Positions 16,103-23,570 of a stretch of 64,000 nucleotides of DNA are shown in pieces. The translations under genes and the position numbers were made by a program. Position 1 is the stretch's first letter; every line of letters starts with the position of its first letter. The notes under the pieces are model-generated. The model worked only from the letters and a program-made list of their open reading frames with translations. It searched no databases and was not told the DNA's origin. Source of the DNA: Kitasatospora phosalacinea (lineage in GTDB: Bacteria > Actinomycetota > Actinomycetes > Streptomycetales > Streptomycetaceae); assembly GCF_030268885.1 (NCBI RefSeq), contig NZ_BSSA01000022.1, positions 62,001 through 126,000 of the forward strand, read 5' to 3'.

Positions 16103-17656
16103 TCAGAGCGCCATCCCCGCGGGGGCCTCGGAGGGCAGGTCGCCCGCCTTGGCCTTGACCACGAACAGGGCGGAGAGCAGGGCCACCGCGGCGAAGGCCA
16201 CGCCGACCACGAAGGCGTGCGACACCGCGTACGCCAGTACCTGGTTGGCCCAGGAACTGCCGGGCGGGAAGGACTGGTGCTCCTGCGCGTACTGCAGGTC
16301 GGCGGGGGAGGCGTGGGCCGCGAAGTCCGCCTGCTGGCGGTTGCCCTCGCTGGTGGCCGCCTTGGCGAACACCGTGGTGAGGATCGACAGGCCGACCGAA
16401 CCACCGATCTGCTGCACCGAGTTGAGCAGGCCCGAGGCGGCCCCGGTCTCGTGCGCCGCCACCCCGGACACCGCCATCAACATCACCGGCACGAAGATCA
16501 GGCCCATGCCGAAGCCGAAGGTGACCGTGGGGCCGAGCACGGCGGCCGCGTAACTGCTGTGCACGTCCGTCTGCGTCAGCCAGCCCAGGCCAGCGGTGAC
16601 CAGGACGGACCCGGTGACCAGGAAGGGCTTGGGGCCGATCCGGGCCTGGAAGGTGGAGGCGATCTGGGCCGCGATGATGATCGCCACGCTGATCGGGAGG
16701 AAGGCCACGCCGGCCTTGAGCGCGCTGTACCCGAGGACCCGCTGCACGAAGAGCGTGACGTAGAAGAAGATGCCGAACATGGCGGCGGCCAGGCAGAGCA
16801 TCATGATCAGGCCGCCGGTGCGGTTGCGGTCCCGCAACAGCCCCAGCGGGGTGATGGGTTGGGCGGTGCGCCGCTCGATCAGCACGAAGGCGAGCAGCAG
16901 CGCGGCACCGACCGCGAAGGACGCGACGGTCACGCCGTTGCCCCAGCCCGCCTTCGGGTCGGCCGCGTGGATGAACCCGTAGACCAGGCTGACCAGGCCG
17001 AGCGTCGAGGTGAGCGCGCCCGGCAGGTCGAAGGTGCCGGCCCGGCGCTCGGACTCGTTGATGTACTTCGGCGCGGCGAAGGCGATCAGTGCGGCGATCG
17101 GCACGTTCACGAAGAACACCCAGCGCCAGTTCAGGTACTCGGTGAGCACGCCGCCGGCCAGCAGGCCGATCGCCGCACCGGAACCGGCCACCGCCGAGAA
17201 GACGCCGAACGCGCGGTTCCGCTCCGGCCCCTCCTTGAAGTTGGTCGCGATCAGGGCGAAGGCCGTCGGTGAACAGATCGCCCCGCCGATGCCCTGCAGC
17301 GCGCGGGCCGCGAGCAGCATGCCGCCGTTCTGCGCGAAGCCGCCGAGCAGCGAGGCCAGCCCGAACAGCAGCACGCCGACGACGAACACCCGGCGGCGGC
17401 CGAGGATGTCGCCCGCCCGCCCGCCGAGCAGCAGCAGGCCGCCGAAGGTCAGCGTGTAGGCGTTGATCACCCAGGACAGGTTGGTGGTCGAGAACTTCAA
17501 CGCGTCCTGGATGTGGGGGAGCGCGATGTTCACGATGGTCGCGTCCAGCACGACCATGAGCTGGGTGGCCGCGATGACCGTGAGCGTGATGTTCTTGCTC
17601 CGGCCCCCCTCGGGCCCGGGTGGTGCGGACTTGCTGAGCGTGTCGGAAACAGCCAC
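16103..17656 (-). CDS. DHA2-family drug exporter (EmrB/QacA type)
   Basis: The 517-residue protein has 14 predicted membrane helices and is a proton-driven multidrug exporter. Motifs visible are the DHA2 signature LDATIVNIALPHIQ near residue 37, motif A GGRAGDILGRRRVF near 77, and the motif C region AGSGAAIGLLAGGVL near 160. I chose GTG 17656, behind AGGGGG at a 6-base distance; an ATG at 17677 would add 7 residues. It is divergent from the tetR gene, and the intervening 136 bases carry a strong palindrome. This is the classic arrangement in which the TetR protein represses the exporter until a toxic ligand binds it. Confidence 0.92.
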   Translation of the reverse strand: MAVSDTLSKSAPPGPEGGRSKNITLTVIAATQLMVVLDATIVNIALPHIQDALKFSTTNLSWVINAYTLTFGGLLLLGGRAGDILGRRRVFVVGVLLFGLASLLGGFAQNGGMLLAARALQGIGGAICSPTAFALIATNFKEGPERNRAFGVFSAVAGSGAAIGLLAGGVLTEYLNWRWVFFVNVPIAALIAFAAPKYINESERRAGTFDLPGALTSTLGLVSLVYGFIHAADPKAGWGNGVTVASFAVGAALLLAFVLIERRTAQPITPLGLLRDRNRTGGLIMMLCLAAAMFGIFFYVTLFVQRVLGYSALKAGVAFLPISVAIIIAAQIASTFQARIGPKPFLVTGSVLVTAGLGWLTQTDVHSSYAAAVLGPTVTFGFGMGLIFVPVMLMAVSGVAAHETGAASGLLNSVQQIGGSVGLSILTTVFAKAATSEGNRQQADFAAHASPADLQYAQEHQSFPPGSSWANQVLAYAVSHAFVVGVAFAAVALLSALFVVKAKAGDLPSEAPAGMAL

Positions 17657-17712
17657 TGAGTGCCCCCTGCTGATCACTGCTGCCGTTCGGTAAGGTGCAT
17701 CGACGATGCGGA

Positions 17713-17768
17713 CAGTGAACGCTCGCGTTCACTGTGGGGGACGATAGACCCGCACCGATAGTGAACGC
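17713..17768. promoter_or_regulatory. operator of the TetR/exporter pair
   Basis: CAGTGAACGC-TC-GCGTTCACTG (17713-17734) is a perfect 10-bp inverted repeat. A third copy of the half-site, AGTGAACGC, lies at 17760-17768 just before the tetR start. The full site sits between the two divergent promoters and the half-site overlaps the tetR leader, which fits repression of both genes. Confidence 0.75.
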
Positions 17769-17792
17769 AACCGTCTTTTAGGGTGGATGACG

Positions 17793-18425
17793 ATGGATCA
17801 GCCGGACCAGCACGATCGGCGCCGATCGACCGTCGGCGCCCCGGAGGGCGCGCCGCAGCGCCGCCGCGGGAAGGCCCTGGAGGCGGCGATCTTCGAGGCC
17901 GCGATCGAGCAGCTCACCTCCGGCGGCTTCGCCCGGATGACCATGGAGGGCGTGGCCGGGGCGGCCCAGACCGGCAAGGCCGCGCTGTACCGCCGCTGGA
18001 ACTCCAAGGCCGACCTGGTGGTGGACGCGCTGGCCGCCGCCCTGCCGCAGCCGACCGGCGTCCCCGACCTCGGCTCCGTCCGGGACGAACTGCGGCGGGT
18101 CGTCGAGGCCTACGTGGCCGTGGTGGGCTCCCCGATCGGCGCCGCCATCCACACCCTGATGGGCGAGTTCGACCACGAGCGCGCCGAGTCCTTCAAGGAC
18201 TTCCTGCAGGAGCGGGTGGTCGCGCCGGGCGTCGAGGTGATCCTCGACATCCTCCGCCGGGGCGAGGAGCGCGGCGACGTCCGCCGCGGCGCGGCGGTCC
18301 CCGCGGTCGCCGACGTGCTGCCGGCCATGCTGCTGTACCGCGCCAAGCTCTGCGGCGGCGTGCTCGACGAGGCGTTCGCCACCGAGCTGTTGGAGCAGGT
18401 CCTGCTGCCGATGATCCGGCCGTAG
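17793..18425 (+). CDS. TetR-family transcriptional repressor
   Basis: The 210-residue protein has an N-terminal HTH of the TetR family (RRRGKALEAAIFEAAIEQLTSGGFARMTMEGVAGAAQTGKAALYRRWNSKADL, about 22-75). A helical ligand-binding domain follows; its C-terminal part (LPAMLLYRAKLCGGVLDEAFATELLEQVLLPM) resembles the TetR_C type found with MFS exporters. ATG 17793 is preferred because AGGGTGG lies 6 bases upstream; ATG 17787 overlaps that site. It is divergent from the exporter gene and shares the palindromic operator with it, so it most likely represses the exporter and itself. Confidence 0.88.
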   Translation: MDQPDQHDRRRSTVGAPEGAPQRRRGKALEAAIFEAAIEQLTSGGFARMTMEGVAGAAQTGKAALYRRWNSKADLVVDALAAALPQPTGVPDLGSVRDELRRVVEAYVAVVGSPIGAAIHTLMGEFDHERAESFKDFLQERVVAPGVEVILDILRRGEERGDVRRGAAVPAVADVLPAMLLYRAKLCGGVLDEAFATELLEQVLLPMIRP

Positions 18426-18462
18426 CGGCCGCGGCGGGGCGGCCCCCGCCCGCCGCGGCCGC
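18425..18462 (+). terminator. terminator of tetR
   Basis: GCGGCCGCGGCGGG and its exact complement form a 14-bp stem with a 10-base loop that starts at the last base of the tetR stop codon. Confidence 0.75.
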
Positions 18463-18568
18463 CCGACGGGGGGCCCGGGTGCGGCGGCGTACGCTGGGAG
18501 GAGCCGGAGCTGCCGCCCCGCGGGGCCCGGCCGCCCGCTGCGCCCTCCTCCAGTGAACGGAACCCCCG

Positions 18569-19252
18569 ATGCCGTACGACCCCCCGACCCACGCGGTCGA
18601 GCGCTCCCTGCGCCAGGCCGGCGCCCGCGTGGTGGTCGGGCTGGACGAGGTCGGCCGGGGCGCCTGGGCCGGCCCGGTCATGGTCGGCGCCGCCGTCACG
18701 GGGCTGCGCCGCCCGCCGGAGGGGCTGACCGACTCCAAGCTGCTCACCGAGCGGCGCCGGGTCGCGCTGGCCCCGGTCCTGGAGGAGTGGGTGACGGCGT
18801 ACGCGCTCGGTTCCGCCTCGGCCCGGGAGTGCGACGACCTGGGCATGACCGCCGCGCTCCGGCTGGCCGCGCTGCGCGCCCTGGAGGCCCTGCCGGTGCG
18901 ACCCGACGCGGTGATCCTGGACGGCAAGCACGACTACCTGGGCGGCCCCTGGAAGGTCCGCACGGTGATCAAGGGCGACCAGTCCTGCGTCTGCGTGTCC
19001 GCCGCCTCGGTGCTGGCCAAGGTCCGGCGGGACGCGCTGATGGCCGAACTCGGCGCGGAGCACCCGGCGTTCGCCTTCGGGGAGAACGCCGGGTACCCGT
19101 CTCCGGTGCACCGCGCGGCCCTGGAGGAGCTCGGCCCCACCGAGCACCACCGGCTGTCCTGGTCCTACCTGGACGCCCTGCCGCGCTGGAGCCACCTCAA
19201 GCGGCAGCGCACCCCGGTCGACGCCGGCGAGCAGCTCTCCCTGGGTTTCTGA
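18569..19252 (+). CDS. rnhB: ribonuclease HII
   Basis: RNase HII nicks RNA in RNA:DNA hybrids and removes misincorporated ribonucleotides. The 227-residue protein has the active-site motif GLDEVGRGAWAGP near residue 24 (Asp-Glu), the conserved LTDSKLLTERRR, the third acidic residue in AVILDGKHD near 117, and SAASVLAKVRRD near 151. All expected catalytic residues are present. The gene is preceded by the tetR terminator and appears to have its own promoter. Ribonucleotide excision fits the neighbouring DNA-maintenance genes (RNR, RecQ, topoisomerase IV). Confidence 0.93.
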   Translation: MPYDPPTHAVERSLRQAGARVVVGLDEVGRGAWAGPVMVGAAVTGLRRPPEGLTDSKLLTERRRVALAPVLEEWVTAYALGSASARECDDLGMTAALRLAALRALEALPVRPDAVILDGKHDYLGGPWKVRTVIKGDQSCVCVSAASVLAKVRRDALMAELGAEHPAFAFGENAGYPSPVHRAALEELGPTEHHRLSWSYLDALPRWSHLKRQRTPVDAGEQLSLGF

Positions 19253-19259
19253 GGTTTTC

Positions 19260-19274
19260 CTGACGGTTCGTCAG
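19260..19274 (+). terminator. short hairpin after rnhB
   Basis: CTGACG-GTT-CGTCAG forms a 6-bp stem 7 bases after the rnhB stop. It is small and may only be a weak terminator. Confidence 0.45.
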
Positions 19275-19386
19275 TGTTCGTCCACCGGTCACCGGAGCGT
19301 TGTCGCCACCGCCTGCACAGCGGGCCACACTTCCAAGAGGTGGGGTGCCCGTGCGCATCCGACCGGCATTTGATAGGAATCCGGGT

Positions 19387-20001
19387 ATGCCTGTCTTCCC
19401 CGAGGAGCCGGAGATTCACGAGACGATCCCGGGCCCCGGCGTTCCCCTTCCCCACAAGTCGGACGCACCTGCCCCCCGTATGCCTTCCTCCACCGCCGTC
19501 GCCGCACCGGTCCCGGGCCCGCGCCCCGGTCCGCCGCGCCCCGCTCCGCCCCGTGCCGACCGTCCGGTCCCCGGCCCGCGGCCCCCGGCCCGACCCAAGC
19601 CCGGCCCCGCGCCGCGCCCCGGTCGGCCGGACGTCCAACTCCTGCCCGCCACCGCGGCCGAGGCGATCGACCGCGCCGACGAGGCGGTGGACGCGCTGCT
19701 GGAGTCCGGCCGCCGCCCCGGCGACGTGCTGGTCCTGACGGTCGGCGAGTCGCACCCCTGGCAGGAGCACGAGCTCAGCTTCGGCGAGGAGCGCTACTGG
19801 GCGCAGCTCGCCGACGGCAGCGACGTGTTCTACGCCGACGCCGCCGCGACGCGCCCGCTCCGCCGGGACGTGGTGGTCCTGGTCGTCAACGAGGGCCGTC
19901 CGGAGCGGGTGGCCGTCGCGGCGCGCAAGGCGCTGGAGCGGGCCGCGAAGCTCCTGGTGGTCTGCGGCGAGACGGAGACCGTCGCCCCGCTGTTCGCCTG
20001 A
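19387..20001 (+). CDS. conserved hypothetical protein with proline-rich N-terminus
   Basis: The 204-residue protein starts at ATG 19387, 6 bases after AGGAAT. Upstream in-frame starts are rejected because codons such as TTT, GAT, AGG and AAT between 19351 and 19386 do not look coding here. Residues 15-80 are Pro/Arg/Ala-rich and disordered. The C-terminal 125 residues form a compact alpha/beta domain: DVQLLPATAAEAIDRADEAV, DVLVLTVGESHPWQEHELSFGEERYWAQL, DVFYADAAATRPLRRDVVVLVVN. This domain resembles segments found near the end of some actinobacterial helicases, but I cannot name a function. Confidence 0.7.
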   Translation: MPVFPEEPEIHETIPGPGVPLPHKSDAPAPRMPSSTAVAAPVPGPRPGPPRPAPPRADRPVPGPRPPARPKPGPAPRPGRPDVQLLPATAAEAIDRADEAVDALLESGRRPGDVLVLTVGESHPWQEHELSFGEERYWAQLADGSDVFYADAAATRPLRRDVVVLVVNEGRPERVAVAARKALERAAKLLVVCGETETVAPLFA

Positions 20002-20179
20002 GCGGAACCCCCGCTCGGCGGACCGCCCGCCGTCGGTCCTCCGTCCGCTCGTCCTCCGTCCGTTCACCCGGTTGTTCCGGTCGGCCGCCCGGCCGGTCGG
20101 ACCGTCCGCAACGCCGTCCGGCGCGGCGGGCGGGCCCCGGTGCGGGTGGTCCGGGCCTCCGGCGCTCCGGCGTCCCCGG

Positions 20180-20872
20180 TCAGCGGGCGGCGGTGCGGCG
20201 GACGGTCCGACCGTCCTCGTGGACGCCCTCCAGGGCGCGGACCGCGCTCAGCGAGGTGACCGGGGCGATCGGCGGCTGCTGGGGCAGCGGTGCTTCGGGC
20301 GCCGCGGCGGACGCACCGCGCGGAAGGCGCGGCGGCAGTTCGGTGACGGTGTGGATCGGACCGAGCGTCCACGACCCGGAGTGCGGGTTGCGCCCGCGCC
20401 GACCGTCCCCGAGCGACTGCCAGCCTGCCGGCGTGAGCGTCAGGTACGAGCCGCAGCGCAGACCGTGCAGTTCGGCGGCGGCCCGGAGCGCCCACATCCA
20501 GGCGCCGTCCTGCTCCGTCCAGTCCGGGCCGCCCTCGCGGCAGCGCAGCAGGACCGCGGTCCGGCTCGGGCTGGGCCGCTTCAGGTCGTGCGGAGTGACC
20601 CGGCGGAGGTGGCCGAGCAGCGCGTTGCGGTGGTCCCACCCGTCGTCGAACTGCGCCCGCACGCCGAAGGAGGCGGACGCCACCACCCGGTTCCCCGCGT
20701 CCAGCACCGCGACCACCGTGGTGCCCGGCTGCGGGAGGTGGCGCTGGTGCAGTTCGGTGACGAACTCCCGGGGCGCCCGGAGGAGGGGCACGCCGTAGCT
20801 CCGCCACTCCGGCAGGGAGATGCTCCGGTGGCCCTCGCAGCGGGAAGGACCTCGGTCGATGCCGTTGGTCAC
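20180..20872 (-). CDS. hypothetical protein
   Basis: The 230-residue protein starts at GTG 20872, directly behind a GGAGGA ribosome site (20875-20880). It begins MTNGIDRGPSRCEGHRSISL; then comes a globular part containing REFVTELHQRHLPQPGTTVVAVLDAGNRVVASASFGV and GAWMWALRAAAELHGLRCGSYLTLTPAGWQSLGD, and a Pro/Ala-rich tail. No membrane helix, signal peptide or known motif is visible. The VVAVLDAGNRVVASASFG strand pair is reminiscent of a DNA-repair RadC/JAB-like or ribonuclease-like sheet, but key residues for such a call are not evident. It lies downstream of recQ on the same strand. Confidence 0.65.
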   Translation of the reverse strand: MTNGIDRGPSRCEGHRSISLPEWRSYGVPLLRAPREFVTELHQRHLPQPGTTVVAVLDAGNRVVASASFGVRAQFDDGWDHRNALLGHLRRVTPHDLKRPSPSRTAVLLRCREGGPDWTEQDGAWMWALRAAAELHGLRCGSYLTLTPAGWQSLGDGRRGRNPHSGSWTLGPIHTVTELPPRLPRGASAAAPEAPLPQQPPIAPVTSLSAVRALEGVHEDGRTVRRTAAR

Positions 20873-21168
20873 GATCCTCCTTCCCGCGCTCGCGCCCCCC
20901 GGGGCGCGCGAGCGTACGCCGAAGGCCGGGTCCGACGGACCGGGCACTGGATGCCTTCCAATTCTCGGTGGAGAGCACTCCGAGCGGCAATGATGAAATG
21001 ACGAACGCGGCCCGAAAACCGGGCTTCTGCCGGATATGTTCCACGCTCCCGGTAGGGCCATTCGGCTGACCCACCGGTGAGCGGTGGGTGTACGGCCGGG
21101 AACGCTCCGGTGTACGCCCTCCCCGCGCCCCGGTGCGCCGCCCGGCCCGGGTGGGGCCGGGCCGGGCC
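20873..21168 (-). other. recQ 3' region and promoter of the downstream hypothetical gene
   Basis: A hairpin (GCCCGGCC at 21140-21147 with GGCCGGGC at 21155-21162) follows the recQ stop and is a likely terminator. The less GC-rich stretch 20950-21040 probably holds the promoter of the hypothetical gene that starts at 20872. I see no open frame here. Confidence 0.45.
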
Positions 21169-23364
21169 TCACCCCCGGACGGCGAGGACGAGCGGGAGCA
21201 CGGCGGTGGCCCCGGCCTGGCGGAGCAGACGGGCGGCCACCGTCAGCGTCCAGCCCGAATCCACCAGGTCGTCGACCAGCAGGACCGGGCCCGGCGCGGC
21301 GGCCAGGGACTCGGCCAGGCCCGGCGGGAGGACGAGCGCCCCGGCGACCGAGCGCAGCCGTTGGGCGCTGTTGCTGCGCGGGCCGTGCGGCGGCTCCCCG
21401 GTGGCGTACTCGATCCGGCCGAGCAGCGGCATCCGGCCGATCGAGGCCAGGCCGCCCGCCAGGTCGGAGAGCAGTCGGGGGCGGGTGGAGGAGTCGAGCG
21501 CGACGACCCCGACCGGGCGGTCGAGCCGCTGGCCGTCCGCCCCGGCCGGCCCGGCCCAGCCACCGGGGCCGCGGGCCCAGTCCGCCACCACCCCGACCAC
21601 CGCGTCCAGCACCTCGCGCGGCAGCGGCCCGTCCGGGGAGTGCTCGTCCAGCAGCGAGCGCAGGCGCCCGCCCCAGCCGATGTCGGACAGCCGGCCCAGG
21701 GCGCGCCCCGGCTCGGCCTGCTGGGCGGCGGGGATCCGGCCCTTGAGTGGGACGCCCAGGGACTCCATGCCGGTGGGCCACATCCGCCTGGTCTCGAAGG
21801 AGACGCCCGGGCGGCCGAGCGCGGCCCGGGCCGCGTCCAGCGCCTCGGCGGAGACCTCCGCGGAGTGCCGGGGCGGGGCGCAGCGGTCGCACCGGCCGCA
21901 CGGGACGGCCTCGGGGTCGTCGAGCTGGCGGCGCAGGAACTCCATCCGGCAGCCCTCGGTGGCCACGTACTCCCGCATCGCCTGCTGCTCGGCCTCGCGG
22001 GCCCGGGCGACCTTGGCGTACCGCGCGGCGTCGTACTGCCACGGCTCGCCGGTGGACTCCCAGCCGCCGCGCACCCGGCGGACCGCGCCGTCCACGTCGA
22101 GCACCTTGAGCATGGTCTCCAACCGGGTGCGGCGGAGGTCGACCGAGGTCTCCAGGGCGGCGGTGGAGAGCGGGCGGCCCGCCTCGGAGAGCGCGTCCAG
22201 CGTGCGGCGGACCTGCTCCTCGGCGGGGAAGCCGATCGAGGCGAAGTACCGCCAGATCGCCTCGTCCTCCCGGCCGGGGAGCAGCAGGACCTCGGCCCGG
22301 TCCACCCCGCGCCCGGCCCGGCCGACCTGCTGGTAGTAGGCGATCGGGGAGCTCGGCGAACCGAGGTGCACGACGAAGCCGAGGTCCGGCTTGTCGAAGC
22401 CCATGCCGAGCGCGGAGGTGGCGACCAGCGCCTTGACCCGGTTCTCCAGCAGCGCCGCCTCGGCCTCGCGGCGCTCCGCGTCCTCCGTCCGCCCGGAGTA
22501 GGAGGCGACCTGGTAGCCGCGCCCGCGCAGGAACGCGGTGACCTCCTCGGCGGCGGCCACCGTGAGGGTGTACACGATGCCGGAGCCCGGGAGGTCGGGC
22601 AGGTGGTCGGCGAGCCAGGCCAGCCGGTGCGCCGGGTCGGGCAGCGGCAGCACCGCCAGGCTGAGGCTCTCCCGGTCCAGCGGCCCGCGCAGCACCAGGG
22701 CCTGCGCGTCGCCCGCGCCGGTGCCGAGCTGCTCCGCGACGTCCGCGGTGACCCGGGCGTTCGCGGTCGCCGTGGTCGCCAGCACCGGCACGCCGGGGGA
22801 GAGCTCGGCGAGCATGGTGCGCAGCCGCCGGTAGTCGGGCCGGAAGTCGTGCCCCCAGTCGGAGATGCAGTGCGCCTCGTCCACCACCAGCAGGCCGGTG
22901 GAGGCGGCGAGCTTGGGCAGCACGTGGTCGCGGAAGTCGGGGTTGTTCAGCCGCTCCGGGCTGACCAGGAGGACGTCGACCCGGCCGTCGGCGACCTCCT
23001 GCTGGATCTCCGACCACTCCTCGGGGTTGGCCGAGTTGATCGTCCGGGCGCGGATGCCCGCCCGGGCCGCCGAGTCGACCTGGTTGCGCATCAGGGCCAG
23101 GAGCGGGGAGACGATCACCGTCGGCCCGGCGCCGCGTGCGCGGAGCAGCGCCGTGGCGATGAAGTAGACCGCCGACTTGCCCCAGCCGGTGCGCTGGACG
23201 ACCAGGGCGCGGCGACTGTCCACCACCAGCGCCTCGATGGCCCTCCACTGGTCCTCGCGCAAGGCCGCTGCCGGGCCGGCGAGGTCGCGCAGCACGGCTT
23301 CCGCGGAGGCCCGGACGGCGTCGCGGTCGGCGGGGGTGGTCGGGTGGAGCTCGCGCGTCTGCAT
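21169..23364 (-). CDS. recQ: RecQ-family DNA helicase with C-terminal phosphoribosyltransferase-like domain
   Basis: RecQ unwinds DNA 3'-5' during recombination repair. The 731-residue protein has Walker A QRTGWGKSAVYF near residue 58, the DEAH box in VVDEAHCISDWGHDFRPDYRRL, motif III VLATTATAN, and helicase domain 2 with TSALGMGFDKPDLGFVVHLG and QVGRAGR. The zinc-binding C-terminal part has C ... CGRCDRC. The last 150 residues end in VLLVDDLVDSGWTLTVAARLLRQAGA, the PRPP-binding loop pattern of type I phosphoribosyltransferases; no HRDC domain is seen. ATG 23364 is the chosen start; GTG 23388 is possible. DnaA-like boxes lie in the intergenic region upstream. Confidence 0.88.
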   Translation of the reverse strand: MQTRELHPTTPADRDAVRASAEAVLRDLAGPAAALREDQWRAIEALVVDSRRALVVQRTGWGKSAVYFIATALLRARGAGPTVIVSPLLALMRNQVDSAARAGIRARTINSANPEEWSEIQQEVADGRVDVLLVSPERLNNPDFRDHVLPKLAASTGLLVVDEAHCISDWGHDFRPDYRRLRTMLAELSPGVPVLATTATANARVTADVAEQLGTGAGDAQALVLRGPLDRESLSLAVLPLPDPAHRLAWLADHLPDLPGSGIVYTLTVAAAEEVTAFLRGRGYQVASYSGRTEDAERREAEAALLENRVKALVATSALGMGFDKPDLGFVVHLGSPSSPIAYYQQVGRAGRGVDRAEVLLLPGREDEAIWRYFASIGFPAEEQVRRTLDALSEAGRPLSTAALETSVDLRRTRLETMLKVLDVDGAVRRVRGGWESTGEPWQYDAARYAKVARAREAEQQAMREYVATEGCRMEFLRRQLDDPEAVPCGRCDRCAPPRHSAEVSAEALDAARAALGRPGVSFETRRMWPTGMESLGVPLKGRIPAAQQAEPGRALGRLSDIGWGGRLRSLLDEHSPDGPLPREVLDAVVGVVADWARGPGGWAGPAGADGQRLDRPVGVVALDSSTRPRLLSDLAGGLASIGRMPLLGRIEYATGEPPHGPRSNSAQRLRSVAGALVLPPGLAESLAAAPGPVLLVDDLVDSGWTLTVAARLLRQAGATAVLPLVLAVRG

Positions 23365-23410
23365 GAGGTCATGGATACCGTGCGGCACGGACGGACCGCG
23401 AATGGCCGGC

Positions 23411-23539
23411 TGTGGACAGAGTGGCGTTCATCGGTTGATCGGCTGTCAAATCAGCGCGAAGCCCCTGAAGAATGGGCCATTCGGGTGAGGTGATGCTGAA
23501 CCCCCCGACTTATCCACAGGCTGGGGCGAATTATCCGCA
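23411..23539. promoter_or_regulatory. cluster of DnaA-box-like sequences between recQ and the DUF4192 gene
   Basis: TTATCCACA (23510-23518) is a perfect classical DnaA box. TTATCCGCA (23531-23539) differs at one base and lies 21 bases, two helical turns, away in the same orientation. TGTGGACAG (23411-23419) is an inverted near-match to the actinomycete form TTGTCCACA. They sit in the 206-base divergent intergenic region and could let DnaA affect either promoter. Confidence 0.5.
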
Positions 23540-23570
23540 GTCGGGCGCGGCCCGGTCCAAGCTTTCCGCC

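Noticed and set aside
17713..17734. LexA box in the TetR/exporter region
   Set aside because: GAAC and GTTC are present but the spacer is 6 bases rather than 4, and the longer 10-bp arms indicate a TetR-type operator.
19351..19386. Earlier start (GTG 19351) for the 204-residue hypothetical protein
   Set aside because: The codons between contain TTT, GAT, AGG and AAT, unlike the coding style here, and AGGAAT fits the ATG at 19387.
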